From assembly GCA_011170285.1 (NCBI GenBank), contig DUEE01000016.1, positions 124,001 to 188,000 on the forward strand: a stretch of DNA of 64,000 nt. Reading direction: 5' to 3'. The position numbers were made by a program, and so were the translations under genes. Shown in pieces: positions 6,547 to 17,885 of this stretch; within the stretch, counting starts at the first letter, position 1, and each line of letters starts with the position of its first letter. Origin of the DNA: Dehalococcoidia bacterium (GTDB lineage Bacteria > Chloroflexota > Dehalococcoidia > Dehalococcoidales > W498). Below the pieces are notes generated by a model. The model was given only the letters and a program-made list of their open reading frames with translations. It did no database searches and was not told where the DNA came from.

Positions 6547-9060
6547 ATGATGGGTAAGACATTAGAAAAAGACCGTATAGATAAGATTCTTGACACAGTT
6601 ATGAAAGTGGCGAGGGGACATTACTCTGTCCAGATTGAATTGTCCGGCAAGAATGACGAGTTTGATTCACTGGCTATGGGCATAAATATGATGATTAACG
6701 ACATCAGAACAAGAGAGGAAGAGCTCCAACAGGAAATAACCGAGCGCAAGCGGGTGGAGGAGGAGTTAAGAAGAGAAAAAGAGAACTCCGAAGCATACCT
6801 AACTATAGCCGGGGTCATTCTGGCCATAATAGATGCTGATGAAAATATAAGTCTGATTAACAAGAAGGGTTGTGAGGTTCTGGGTTACCAGGAGGGAGAA
6901 CTTATAGTCAGGAACTGGTTTGAAACCTTACTGCCGCAAAGAATAAAAGATGAAATAAGGGGTGTCTTTGGCAAACTGATGGATGGAGATACTGAGCCAG
7001 TTGAATATTACGAGAATCCATTATTAAGCAAGGATGGAGAGGAAAGACTCATTGCGTTTCATAACACAGTGATTAAAAACCCAAGAGGTCAAATAGTTGG
7101 GGTTTTGCTTTCAGGTGAAGACATCACCGAGCGCAAGCAGATGGAGGAAAAACTGCAACAGTCAGAAGGAAAGTTACGTCAAATGTTTGCGTCTATAACC
7201 GACGGGTTAGCCGTTACGGACTTAAATGGCGTCATTAACGATGTCAACGCTAGATTGGTGGAGATGCATGGATTTGACTCCAGAGATGAGATATTGGGCA
7301 AATATGCATCAGAACTCCTTGCCTCTTTTGACCGTGATAGGGCAATGTTGCATATGCAAAAAATTCTGGAGGAGGGTTTTGCCAGGAGCTCCGAATTCAC
7401 TTTACTTAGGGCGGATGGCTCCATCTTCCTTGGTGAATTGAGCATGGGTTTGCTAAAGGATGCTTCTGGGAATCCAATTGGCTCCATTACCATTGGCAGG
7501 GACATTACCGAGCGCAAATGGATGGAAGAGGCGCTGCAAGAGTCAGAGGAAAGATACCTTACCCTCGTGAGTCTTGGGGCTGAGGTTGGGGAGGCTGTTA
7601 TCATGTTGCAGGATACTGAGCAGGGGGAGGGAGTCCAAAGCTTCGTTAACGATGCATGGACTCGTATTACGGGGTACTCTAAGGAAGAACTGCTCGGTAT
7701 GTCGTTTTTTGACCTCGTCCACCCCAAACACCGCCAGGCTTCTATAGAGAGGCATCAACGAAAGATGCGGGGTGTAGCTATCCCCGTACTTTTTGAGATG
7801 TCTATTATCAGAAAGGATGGCTTGGAGATACCAATTGAGCTTACCAGTGCTTACACGACATACAAGGGGGAACAGGGTAATGTTTGCTATATCAGAGACA
7901 TCACCGAGCGCAAACAGGCAGAGGAGAGGGAGAATCAACTGCAGCAGGAGCTTTACCTCGCCAGCCGCCTGGCAACTGTCGGTGAGATGTCATCAGGTAT
8001 TGCCCATGAGATAAATAACCCCTTAACTGGCGTTATGGGCTTTTCCCAGTTACTAATGAAAAAGGACATCTCCGATGATATCAGAAAGGATGTTGATATT
8101 ATCTATGAGGGAGCCAAACGGATAGCCAGTATTACCGAAAGGATGCTGACCTTTGCCCACCAGCACAAGCCAGAGCGAACCTTGGTCAACATTAACGACA
8201 TCATTGAAACTACACTGGCTATGCGAACCTATGAAATGGAGAGCAGTAATATAAAAGTTACCACTAAGCTTTCTACAGATATACCGCTCACTTTCGCCGA
8301 TGCCGGTCAATTGCAGCAGGTATTCCTTAATATAGTCTTAAATGCCGAGATGGAGATGAAGTTGGCTCATGGCAAGGGTAATCTCTCGGTTAGGACAGAG
8401 AGGATAGATAACACCATACGGGTATCCTTTAAAGACGATGGACCTGGTATACCCAAGAAAAACCTGGATAGGCTATTCGACCCGTTCTTCACCACCCGTG
8501 ACCCGGATAAAGGAACAGGGCTTGGACTGAGCATCTGCTACACCATAGTAAACCAGCACGGCGGCAAGATATATGCCCGGAGCAAATTGGGAAAGGGAGC
8601 TACCTTCTTTGTGGAGTTACCTATAGTCACTCAAGCTGAACAGTTGAAAATGGCTGAGACTGCTACTGAGGTGTCCAAGACGCTACCCAGAGCCAGAATA
8701 CTGGTGGTGGATGATGAGCCAATAGTCCAGGAGTTCTTAACGGAGATGCTGGGTGGGGAAGGGCACGAGGTAGAGATTATAGAAAATGGCGATGATGCAC
8801 TGGAAAGGCTGAAGAGTGAGGACTACGATGTTATCCTGCTTGATATCAAGTTGCCGGGTATGAGCGGCATTGAGTTGTATGAATACATGCAAAACAATCT
8901 TAAATCTTCAGCCAAGAAAGTGGTCTTTATAACCGGGGATGTTATGGGCCAAGAGACTATGGACTTCCTAAGCCGGACCACTGCTCCCTACATTCCCAAG
9001 CCCTTTGATACCGAACAGTTGAAAAAGGATATAGACCGCATCTTAAGCCAGCAGGCATAG
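6547..9060 (+). CDS. multi-PAS hybrid histidine kinase with C-terminal receiver
   Basis: This encodes 837 residues with no membrane segments, so it is cytoplasmic. The order is a HAMP-like helical start (1-75), three PAS domains (about 80-198, 205-325, 335-457), each ending in the typical DITERK linker, then HisKA with phospho-acceptor H487 in GIAHEINNP. HATPase_c follows (N-box near N599, DDGPGIP at 631, GTGLGLS at 656), then a receiver domain (D722-D723, phospho-site D766 in LLDIKLPGMSG, K818 in PKPF). It is a two-component hybrid that senses an internal signal or cofactor. The start has an ideal GGAGGTGA site, which lies inside the end of the small gene upstream. No output regulator is adjacent. 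Confidence 0.93.
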   Translation: MMGKTLEKDRIDKILDTVMKVARGHYSVQIELSGKNDEFDSLAMGINMMINDIRTREEELQQEITERKRVEEELRREKENSEAYLTIAGVILAIIDADENISLINKKGCEVLGYQEGELIVRNWFETLLPQRIKDEIRGVFGKLMDGDTEPVEYYENPLLSKDGEERLIAFHNTVIKNPRGQIVGVLLSGEDITERKQMEEKLQQSEGKLRQMFASITDGLAVTDLNGVINDVNARLVEMHGFDSRDEILGKYASELLASFDRDRAMLHMQKILEEGFARSSEFTLLRADGSIFLGELSMGLLKDASGNPIGSITIGRDITERKWMEEALQESEERYLTLVSLGAEVGEAVIMLQDTEQGEGVQSFVNDAWTRITGYSKEELLGMSFFDLVHPKHRQASIERHQRKMRGVAIPVLFEMSIIRKDGLEIPIELTSAYTTYKGEQGNVCYIRDITERKQAEERENQLQQELYLASRLATVGEMSSGIAHEINNPLTGVMGFSQLLMKKDISDDIRKDVDIIYEGAKRIASITERMLTFAHQHKPERTLVNINDIIETTLAMRTYEMESSNIKVTTKLSTDIPLTFADAGQLQQVFLNIVLNAEMEMKLAHGKGNLSVRTERIDNTIRVSFKDDGPGIPKKNLDRLFDPFFTTRDPDKGTGLGLSICYTIVNQHGGKIYARSKLGKGATFFVELPIVTQAEQLKMAETATEVSKTLPRARILVVDDEPIVQEFLTEMLGGEGHEVEIIENGDDALERLKSEDYDVILLDIKLPGMSGIELYEYMQNNLKSSAKKVVFITGDVMGQETMDFLSRTTAPYIPKPFDTEQLKKDIDRILSQQA

Positions 9061-9224
9061 ATTTTTGAGTAGTGGTGAGCTAGCAGTATTCAGTGGTAGT
9101 AGCTATCATGCCCTTATGTGACAGAAGTCTAAATTATTAACTTACGCCTTTCGTAGCGCTTTGTTACGCCCCTCAAACAAGAGCTGAATCTCCTCCACAT
9201 TTGACCACCTGTATAGCTTGACTC

Positions 9225-10685
<1,461 letters not shown>

Positions 10686-10841
10686 CTATCATTTTATATT
10701 ATAGCAGAACACGGAAAGAGTATATGCTACAAATCGTCAGCGAAAACAGCCCAAATTGGGAAGATACTTTCAGTCGCAGGTCCCAATCATAAACGAGTTG
10801 CCTGAATTACTTAAACTAGTCCTGTTGGAAGAGACTGATTG

Positions 10842-10870
10842 TTGACTCATCAGAAGTTTGGTGTTATTAT
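10842..10870 (+). promoter_or_regulatory. promoter of the hdr-met operon
   Basis: TTGACT (10842-10847), a 17-bp spacer and TATTAT (10865-10870) lie 65 bases before the hdrC start. An overlapping TATAAT at 10868 would give a 20-bp spacer. Confidence 0.6.
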
Positions 10871-10935
10871 AATGCGTCAAAGAATTGTGGCTGACTACTC
10901 CTGTGTCAAAATGCCGTTGAGGGGTTAGAATTGTA

Positions 10936-11448
10936 ATGTATGGTCAACCAATCCGAGTATCAGAACTTGATACAAATTTTAAGCACGAGGTAATGGCTCA
11001 TGAAGCTGCCCATGACATAACTGCGTGTTTTTCCTGTGGAACTTGCACAGTAGGATGCCCTATCCACGAGGCATACCCCGAATATGACCCCAGGAAGCTG
11101 GCTAGAATGGTAAATCTTGGTATGAGAGAAAGGGTTTTAAGTAGCTCTTATATCTGGTATTGTGCTACTTGCCACACCTGTGAGCTGCGATGTCCTCAGA
11201 ATGTGAAGTTCTTCAGTGTGTTGAATGTCCTAAAGAATATGGCGGCAAAAGAGGGATATGCCCCTCCTTCCTGGGTTAACCAGACACAGCAGGTCATGAA
11301 AACAGGGATAGTGTTTGCCACCGAGGAAGCATGGGTAGAAAGAAGAGAAGAACTTTCTCTGTGTCCTCTAAAAGGTGATGGAGAAGAGGCAGCAAAGCTA
11401 ATGCGATTAACCGGTGTCGGTGAAATTCAACCGCGAGCCCAATTATGA
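10936..11448 (+). CDS. hdrC: heterodisulfide reductase subunit C-like iron-sulfur protein
   Basis: This encodes 170 residues with two [4Fe-4S] motifs: CFSCGTCTVGCPI near residue 32 and CATCHTCELRCP near residue 77. They are the standard HdrC pair and wire electrons between HdrA and HdrB. There is no membrane anchor, so it is the cytoplasmic HdrC type rather than DsrM-like. It is the first gene of hdrCBA-mvhD-metVF. Its stop overlaps the hdrB start (ATGA). A promoter lies at 10842. The pairing with metVF points to methylenetetrahydrofolate reduction rather than heterodisulfide reduction. Confidence 0.92.
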   Translation: MYGQPIRVSELDTNFKHEVMAHEAAHDITACFSCGTCTVGCPIHEAYPEYDPRKLARMVNLGMRERVLSSSYIWYCATCHTCELRCPQNVKFFSVLNVLKNMAAKEGYAPPSWVNQTQQVMKTGIVFATEEAWVERREELSLCPLKGDGEEAAKLMRLTGVGEIQPRAQL

Positions 11449-12341
11449 AGAGATATGCTCTATTTTTGGGATGCACCACTCCTACAAAAGTTCCTCAGTA
11501 TGAACTCTCCACAAGGTGGATTTCTAATCGTTTGGGTATTGACCTAGTCGACATTGAAGATTTCGTCTGTTGTGGTTCTAATCAGATAAACCTAAGTATA
11601 GAGGCCGGCCTTTTATTATCAGCATTGAATCTTGCCTACGCTGAAGCCCAGGATTTAGATATTGTTACTCTATGTGCTGCCTGTACCGGTGTGCTGGTAG
11701 AAGCGGTGGAGGAGCTAGAAAAGCAAGCAGTAAGAGACACGATAAATAAGAAACTATCAACAATAGGTTTACAATATAATGGGAAAACGAAGGTAAAGCA
11801 TATATCAAGGGTTATTTATGAAGATGTAGGTTTAAATAGAATAAGGAAAGAGATAAAAAGAGATTTATCCAACCTTCAAATAGCCCCCCATTATGGTTGC
11901 CATTATCTAAGACCAAGGTGCGTCTCCGAAGGGCTTGATGAACCAGATAATCCAAAAAGTCTCCATCAACTAATCTCCGCTACCGGGGCAATTCCTGTTG
12001 AGTATGAGACTCTTCTCGACTGCTGTGGAGGGAAGACCTTCCCCAATTCTGTGGATTTGGCTCACCACCTGATAGCCAAAAAACTTGACAATTTACAGGA
12101 TAAAGAAGTAGATTGCATGGTTCTTCACTGTCAAACTTGTTACCTTATGTACGCGACTCAGCAGGAAAAGATGTCGGAAAAGTTTGACAGGCAATATAAT
12201 GTGCCCATTATTCTTTATCCTCAACTCCTTGGTCTTGCCATGGGTGCAGACCCAGTAGCCGACCTTGGCCTTAACTTGAACGTACCCTCTGTGGATAAAC
12301 TGCTCACTAAGGTTGAAAATGAATACAAAGTCAGAATCTAA
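11445..12341 (+). CDS. hdrB: heterodisulfide reductase subunit B-like CCG-domain protein
   Basis: This encodes 298 residues with two cysteine-rich CCG domains: FVCCGSNQ near residue 41 with upstream LGCTTP, and LLDCCGGKTF near residue 192 with HYGCHYLRP before it and HCQTCYLM after it. These cysteines bind the paired non-cubane clusters of HdrB. In this operon the subunit probably passes electrons to MetVF, since no coenzyme M/B system is visible. It overlaps hdrC by four bases and hdrA by about 23 bases, so translation is likely coupled. Confidence 0.92.
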   Translation: MKRYALFLGCTTPTKVPQYELSTRWISNRLGIDLVDIEDFVCCGSNQINLSIEAGLLLSALNLAYAEAQDLDIVTLCAACTGVLVEAVEELEKQAVRDTINKKLSTIGLQYNGKTKVKHISRVIYEDVGLNRIRKEIKRDLSNLQIAPHYGCHYLRPRCVSEGLDEPDNPKSLHQLISATGAIPVEYETLLDCCGGKTFPNSVDLAHHLIAKKLDNLQDKEVDCMVLHCQTCYLMYATQQEKMSEKFDRQYNVPIILYPQLLGLAMGADPVADLGLNLNVPSVDKLLTKVENEYKVRI

Positions 12342-15300
12342 GAAAGTAGGAGCTGTTCTGGTTTTGGGGGGAGGAATAGGCGGGATACAGACATCCCTTG
12401 ATTTAGCCGAGTCGGGGTTCTTTGTTTATCTGGTAGAATCGTCCCCTGCCATTGGTGGGGTAATGGCTCAATTAGACAAGACCTTTCCCACTAATGATTG
12501 TTCTATGTGTATACTCTCTCCCAAGCTCGTTGAGGCTGGTAGGCATCGAAATATCAAGATTATCACCCAGGCAACGGTAGAAGGAATCGAGGGAGAAGCC
12601 GGGAATTTCAATGCCACTGTTAAAAAAGCCCCGCGTTATATTATTGAGGATAAATGCACTGGTTGCGCCGAATGCGCTGAGGTATGTCCGGTGCAGAGAC
12701 CAAGCGTTTACGAGGAAGGTTTGGCGCAGAGAAAGGCAATTTATCGACCATATATTCAGGCTATCCCAAATATCTTTTCTATCAGTAAGAACGAGAGACC
12801 TCCTTGTACTACTACCTGTCCCATAAATACTAACGCTCAAGGTTATGTAGCCTTGATCAGGCAGAAAAAGTTCAAAGAAGCCTTAGCCTTGATTAGGGAG
12901 AAGAATCCTCTTCCGCTTATCTGCGGTAGGGTATGTACCCATCCCTGTGAGACGGAATGTAACCGGAAAGATGTAGATGAGCCCATTGCCATTAGAACTC
13001 TTAAGCGCTTTGTTGTTGATTATGAATTAACCCATGGCGGGGAAGAAATACAGCCCGCACCGAGGACAAAAGGTGACAAAGTAGCCATAATTGGCTCTGG
13101 TCCAGCCGGTGTAACCTGTGCCTATGATTTGGTTAAGCTTGGCTATGCGACAACAATATTTGAAGCCTTACCTGTGGCTGGCGGAATGCTGGCAGTTGGC
13201 ATTCCAAACTATCGCCTGCCGAAGGAAATGCTAAAGACTGAAATTGATACCATTCAAAAACTAGGCGTTGAGATAAAGCTAAATACTGCCATTGGCAAAG
13301 ATGTGACAATTGATGACCTCCAGGGGCAGGGTTATAAGGCGATATTCATTGCGGTAGGGGCGCATAAAAGTAAGCAATTAAATATCCCAGGAGAAGATTC
13401 TGAGGGAGTTATCCACGGGACTGACCTTTTGCGGGAGCTAAACCTGGGCAAAGAGGTCAAGGTTGAAGAAAAGGTAGCTATCATCGGTGGCGGTAATGTA
13501 GCAATAGATGCGGCTAGGTCAGCAATTAGATTAGGTGCTAGGGATATATTTATCCTCTATAGAAGGTCGAGAGAGGAGATGCCAGCATCGGACGAGGAAA
13601 TTGAAGCTGCCGAGGAAGAGGGAGTTCAAATCCAGTATCTGGTTGCTCCTGTAGAAATCCTTTCTGAAAATAGCAAGGTTACGGGGATAAAGTGTGTTAG
13701 GATGGAGTTGGGTGAGCCTGATGAAACAGGTAGAAGGCGACCTATACCCATCGAAGGCTCGGAATTTACTATTGATGCGGGGATGGTCATCCCGGCTATT
13801 GGACAGGCTCCAGCTCTCTCCTTCGTGTCGGACGGTAAATTTAGAATAGGACGTGGGGATACATTTGAGGTTGACCCAATAAGCCTGGAAACAAATGTGC
13901 TAGGAGTATTTGCGGGAGGAGACGCGGTTAGCGGTCCGGCTACTGTGATTGAGGCAATGGCTGATGGGCGGAGAGCTTCTAACTCCATAGATAGGTATTT
14001 AAGGGGTGAGAATTTAAAGGACAATCGAGAAGGGGAGTTTATGACTACTACTCATTCCCCCTTAGATATTGATATATCAAAGGTTAATAAAGAACCTCGA
14101 CTGAGAATGCCTACGATCTCAGCAGAGGAAAGAAGAGGCACTTTTAATGAGGTAGAACTGGGCTTCACTGAAGAAATGGCTGTTCTAGAAGCCGAGAGAT
14201 GCTTGGATTGTGGTATATGCTCCGAGTGCATGGAGTGTGTCAAGGCTTGCCAAGCGGAGGCGATAGACCATCAGCAGAAGGGAGAGACATTAGAGCTCAA
14301 TGTAGGTTCTATTATCTTGGCTCCAGGTTTTGATGAGTTTGATGCCCGGTTGAAGCCTGAGTATGGGTATGGCATATTTGCCAATGTAGTTACTAGCATT
14401 CAGTTTGAGCGAATGCTCTGTGCCTCTGGCCCATTCCAAGGCCACCTTCAAAAGCTTTCTGATGGGAAAGAGGCAAAATCAATAGCCTTTATTCAATGCG
14501 TCGGCTCCCGAGATATTTCTTGTGACAGGCCCTATTGCTCCTCGGTCTGCTGCACCTATGCCGTTAAAGAGGCAATAATAACCAAAGAGCATGCCGGAGA
14601 TGTAGAATGTAATATCTTTTATATTGATATGCGCACCTATGGAAAGGGTTTTGATGAATATCTGGAGCGGGCCAAAACGGAATACGGAGTAAGATTCATT
14701 CGCTGCCGGGTCTCAGCAGTGGAAGAGGACACTGAGACCAAAAAACTAATAATAAGGTATGAGTCTGAAGAAGATAGTGGGCTGTTTATTGAAGAATTCG
14801 ATCTGGTGGTTCTCTCTGTAGGTTTGAGTCCCCCCAAACAAGCGGTGGAGCTAGCAAATAAATTGGGGATTGAACTCAATAAATATGGTTTTGCAGGAAC
14901 GCATCCATTCCAGCCCATAGAGACCTCTCGACCTGGCATATTAGTCTGCGGGGCATTCCAAGGTCCCAAGGATATTCCGGAGACAGTGACCCAGGCCAGT
15001 GGGGCTGCGGCTCATGCTGAAGCTATACTCTCCCCAGCAAGGGGCAGTCTGGTGACGGAGAAGGAGTTTCCTCCTGAAATTGATATCACTGGACAAGAGC
15101 CCAGAATTGGTGCCTTTATCTGCCATTGTGGAACAAATATCGGTGGATATGTGGATGTTCCTCAAGTAGTTGAATATGCCAAAACCCTCCCCGGTGTTGC
15201 CTATGCCGAGGACAATCTCTATACCTGCTCTCAGGATACTCAAGAGAGGATAAAGGCAATGATAAAGGAACATAACCTTAATCGGGTGATGGTTGCCTCT

Positions 15301-16779
15301 TGTACCCCGCGAACCCACGAGCCTTTGTTCCAAGAGACGATAAGGGAAGCGGGTCTTAACCCATATCTATTTGAGATGGCCAATATCCGTGATCAATGCT
15401 CATGGGTTCATATGCATGAGCCTGAAAAAGCGACTCAGAAAGCTAAAGATTTGGTCCGAATGGCAATAGCCCGCAACACTTTGCTAGAGCCACTACATAA
15501 GGTGTCTTTGGGGCTCAGCCATGATGCCTTGGTAATCGGTGGTGGGGTAGGAGGAATGACAGCAGCTCTCAACCTCGCTGAGCAGGGATTTAAGACATGC
15601 ATTGTTGAGCGGGAAGAGGAGCTTGGTGGCTGGGCGAGGAAGGTTCATTTCCCTCTCAATGGGGAGAAGCCACAAGATTTTCTCCGCTCCCTAATAGAGC
15701 AAGTTAAATCAAACCAGCTAATTGAAATTCTCACCGACACGGTTGTAACCAAGACAGAGGGATTTGTTGGCAACTTTAAAACCACCTTAGCCAGTGAGAA
15801 TGGACAAAAGCAGCGGTTGATCGAACACGGGGTGATTATTGTGGCTACAGGTGCTAAAGAATATCGGGGCACCGAGTTCTTCTTGGGGCAGAATGAGAGT
15901 GTGCTTACCTTAAGTGACCTTGAAGAAAAACTTGCCAATTCTCCACAAGAAATAACGCGAGCCAAGAACATAGCTATGATCTTGTGTGTTAGGCCCCCAG
16001 AGGGGAATTACAACTATTGCAGTCGGGTGTGCTGCACTGTAGCTATTAAGAATGCTCTTAAAATAAAAGAGATGAATCCAGTGGCTAATATTTACATCCT
16101 TTATAAGGATATTAGAACTTATGGATTTAAAGAGGAGCTTTATACCAGGGCAAGAAAGGAGGGTGTAGTATTCATCCACTATACCGACGAAAAACCACCA
16201 CAAGTTCGCCCTGTCAATGGCAAACTTGAGATTGACATCCTTGAGCCTATTCTAAGTGAGGAACTCATTTTATCCCCAGATTTACTAGTCTTGGCTACAC
16301 CAACGGTCCCTTCTGAAGGCAATGAGGAGTTAAGCTTTATCTTGAAGGTGCCAATCACCAAAGAGGGCTTCTTCCACGAAGCGCATGTAAAGCTAGCTCC
16401 AGTTGATTTTGCTTCAGAGGGAATATTTATGTGTGGTACAGCCCATTCTCCCAAATTTATTGATGAAACCATAGCCCAGGCGCAAGCGGCAGCAGGGCGA
16501 GCCACTACCGTTCTAGCTAAGGACCAGTTGCAAGTGGGCGGAGCTATTTGCCAAGTTGATCGGGAAAAGTGTATAGCTTGTCTTACCTGTGTGCGTGTCT
16601 GCTCTTACGGAGCGCCCTTTATCAACCGGGAGGGAGTGGCAGAAATAGAAGTGGCTAAGTGTCGAGGCTGCGGTATCTGTGCCGCAGAGTGCCCTAGAAA
16701 GGCGATACAGTTATTGCATTATAAGGAAGAGCAATTAGTGGTAAAGAGCGAAGCTTTGCTTGCCGCAATTGCCCAATAA
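12319..16779 (+). CDS. hdrA: tandem HdrA with embedded GltD/NfnB-like NAD(P)H module
   Basis: This giant flavoprotein has 1486 residues, against about 650-1000 for usual HdrA. The first HdrA copy starts with GGGIGGIQTSLDL (about 14) and the HdrA cysteine segment NDCSMCILSPKL, then ferredoxin cysteines CTGCAECAEVCP (about 113). Inserted at 163-580 is a glutamate-synthase-small-subunit/NfnB-like unit: CTTTCP...CGRVCTHPCETEC, FAD site GSGPAG (about 259), NAD(P)H site GGGNVAIDAAR (about 390). HdrA resumes with CLDCGICSECMECVKAC (about 627) and CSSVCCTYAVKEA. A second HdrA copy runs from about 929 (ICHCGTNIGG, GGGVGGMTAALNL) and ends in two ferredoxin motifs (about 1418 and 1448). ATG at 12319 is chosen over TTG at 12313 for ribosome-site spacing. 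It should be the flavin electron hub of the complex. Confidence 0.93.
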   Translation: MNTKSESKKVGAVLVLGGGIGGIQTSLDLAESGFFVYLVESSPAIGGVMAQLDKTFPTNDCSMCILSPKLVEAGRHRNIKIITQATVEGIEGEAGNFNATVKKAPRYIIEDKCTGCAECAEVCPVQRPSVYEEGLAQRKAIYRPYIQAIPNIFSISKNERPPCTTTCPINTNAQGYVALIRQKKFKEALALIREKNPLPLICGRVCTHPCETECNRKDVDEPIAIRTLKRFVVDYELTHGGEEIQPAPRTKGDKVAIIGSGPAGVTCAYDLVKLGYATTIFEALPVAGGMLAVGIPNYRLPKEMLKTEIDTIQKLGVEIKLNTAIGKDVTIDDLQGQGYKAIFIAVGAHKSKQLNIPGEDSEGVIHGTDLLRELNLGKEVKVEEKVAIIGGGNVAIDAARSAIRLGARDIFILYRRSREEMPASDEEIEAAEEEGVQIQYLVAPVEILSENSKVTGIKCVRMELGEPDETGRRRPIPIEGSEFTIDAGMVIPAIGQAPALSFVSDGKFRIGRGDTFEVDPISLETNVLGVFAGGDAVSGPATVIEAMADGRRASNSIDRYLRGENLKDNREGEFMTTTHSPLDIDISKVNKEPRLRMPTISAEERRGTFNEVELGFTEEMAVLEAERCLDCGICSECMECVKACQAEAIDHQQKGETLELNVGSIILAPGFDEFDARLKPEYGYGIFANVVTSIQFERMLCASGPFQGHLQKLSDGKEAKSIAFIQCVGSRDISCDRPYCSSVCCTYAVKEAIITKEHAGDVECNIFYIDMRTYGKGFDEYLERAKTEYGVRFIRCRVSAVEEDTETKKLIIRYESEEDSGLFIEEFDLVVLSVGLSPPKQAVELANKLGIELNKYGFAGTHPFQPIETSRPGILVCGAFQGPKDIPETVTQASGAAAHAEAILSPARGSLVTEKEFPPEIDITGQEPRIGAFICHCGTNIGGYVDVPQVVEYAKTLPGVAYAEDNLYTCSQDTQERIKAMIKEHNLNRVMVASCTPRTHEPLFQETIREAGLNPYLFEMANIRDQCSWVHMHEPEKATQKAKDLVRMAIARNTLLEPLHKVSLGLSHDALVIGGGVGGMTAALNLAEQGFKTCIVEREEELGGWARKVHFPLNGEKPQDFLRSLIEQVKSNQLIEILTDTVVTKTEGFVGNFKTTLASENGQKQRLIEHGVIIVATGAKEYRGTEFFLGQNESVLTLSDLEEKLANSPQEITRAKNIAMILCVRPPEGNYNYCSRVCCTVAIKNALKIKEMNPVANIYILYKDIRTYGFKEELYTRARKEGVVFIHYTDEKPPQVRPVNGKLEIDILEPILSEELILSPDLLVLATPTVPSEGNEELSFILKVPITKEGFFHEAHVKLAPVDFASEGIFMCGTAHSPKFIDETIAQAQAAAGRATTVLAKDQLQVGGAICQVDREKCIACLTCVRVCSYGAPFINREGVAEIEVAKCRGCGICAAECPRKAIQLLHYKEEQLVVKSEALLAAIAQ

Positions 16780-16798
16780 CTTAATATCAACGAGAGAG

Positions 16799-17221
16799 AT
16801 GACATCGGAAAATCAATTTGAGCCAGAGATAATTGCCTTCTCCTGTCATTACTGCGCCTATGCTGCTGCTGACTTGGCTGGGATTATGAGGTTGCAGTAT
16901 CCTACTAACATTAAGCTTATTAAGCTCCCCTGCTCAGGCACGGTTGATATTTTACATATTTTAAATGCTTTTGAGCAAGGGGCGGACGGTGTCTTCGTTG
17001 CCGGATGTCTAAGGGGCGGTTGTCACTTCGTTGAGGGTAATAATCGTGCCGAAAGAAGGATAGAGCGCGCCAAGGATATTCTGGATAAGGTCGGATTAGG
17101 GAAGGATAGACTTGAAATGTTCTTCATGTCTAGCTCCGAGGGCCCACGCTTTGCTGAGGTTGCCAGGGAGATGACTGACAGAATAAGAAAATTAGGGCCA
17201 AGTCCAATAAGAGGAGTTTAA
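16799..17221 (+). CDS. mvhD: MvhD-type electron-transfer delta subunit
   Basis: This encodes about 140 residues with the family's conserved cysteines: SCHYCAYAAADLAG at the start, LPCSGTVD, and GCLRGGCHFVEGN. They bind a [2Fe-2S] cluster that links an electron donor to HdrA. The start is set at ATG 16799 behind a GAGAGAG site; an upstream TTG would lie inside hdrA. Here no hydrogenase genes are nearby, so the donor is probably NAD(P)H or ferredoxin through HdrA. It lies between hdrA and metV, as in other MetVF-Hdr operons. Confidence 0.92.
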   Translation: MTSENQFEPEIIAFSCHYCAYAAADLAGIMRLQYPTNIKLIKLPCSGTVDILHILNAFEQGADGVFVAGCLRGGCHFVEGNNRAERRIERAKDILDKVGLGKDRLEMFFMSSSEGPRFAEVAREMTDRIRKLGPSPIRGV

Positions 17222-17222
17222 C

Positions 17223-17873
17223 ATGATTGTGGCGAAACAAAAAGATCTTGAAGTAATAGTAGGAATGCTCCAGGGTTATGAAAGGATTCTGGTCTTAGGC
17301 TGTGGTACCTGCACCGCTATTTGTCTTACTGGTGGAGATAGAGAGGTAGGGATTCTCGCCTCTTCGCTGCGCTTAGCAGACAAGGTATCTGGCAAGAACC
17401 GTCTGCTTAAGGAACATACAGTGGAACGTCAGTGCGAATGGGAATTCCTTGATGAGATCAATGACCAAGTAAAGGAAGTTGATGCTATACTTTCACTGGG
17501 TTGTGGTGTCGGGGTTCAAGCCATTAGTGAGCGATTCCCCGATATTCCTGTCCTTCCCGGACTTGATACCCTATTTATGGGGATGCCGCAGGAAGAGAGC
17601 GTATGGGTCGAACGGTGTTCTGGTTGTGGGAACTGCATTCTAGACAAGACTGCTGGGATCTGCCCTGTTACCAGGTGTACTAAAGGTTTACTCAATGGCC
17701 CTTGTGGTGGTACTAATAATGGTAAGTGCGAGGTTGACCCGGAGAAGGATTGCGCTTGGACGCTTATTTATCAAAGGCTGGAGAAGCAAGGGAAACTAGA
17801 GCTCTTTGATGAATACCATCCTCCGAGAAATTTTCAAGCGGTGGTAAGGCCGGGACGGTTTACGATAAAGTAA
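17223..17873 (+). CDS. metV: MetV, iron-sulfur partner of methylenetetrahydrofolate reductase
   Basis: This encodes 216 residues. The N-terminal half has LGCGTCTAICLTGG and LSLGCGVGVQ. The C-terminal half is cysteine-rich (CSGCGNC, CPVTRCTKGLLNGPCGGTNNGKCEV) and is typical of the MTHFR C-terminal/MetV family that coordinates [4Fe-4S] clusters and zinc. It forms the core reductase with MetF and receives electrons from the Hdr subunits. A GAGGAG site lies 5-6 bases before the ATG, and metF begins 12 bases after its stop. Confidence 0.92.
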   Translation: MIVAKQKDLEVIVGMLQGYERILVLGCGTCTAICLTGGDREVGILASSLRLADKVSGKNRLLKEHTVERQCEWEFLDEINDQVKEVDAILSLGCGVGVQAISERFPDIPVLPGLDTLFMGMPQEESVWVERCSGCGNCILDKTAGICPVTRCTKGLLNGPCGGTNNGKCEVDPEKDCAWTLIYQRLEKQGKLELFDEYHPPRNFQAVVRPGRFTIK

Positions 17874-17885
17874 GGAGGCGAGGCA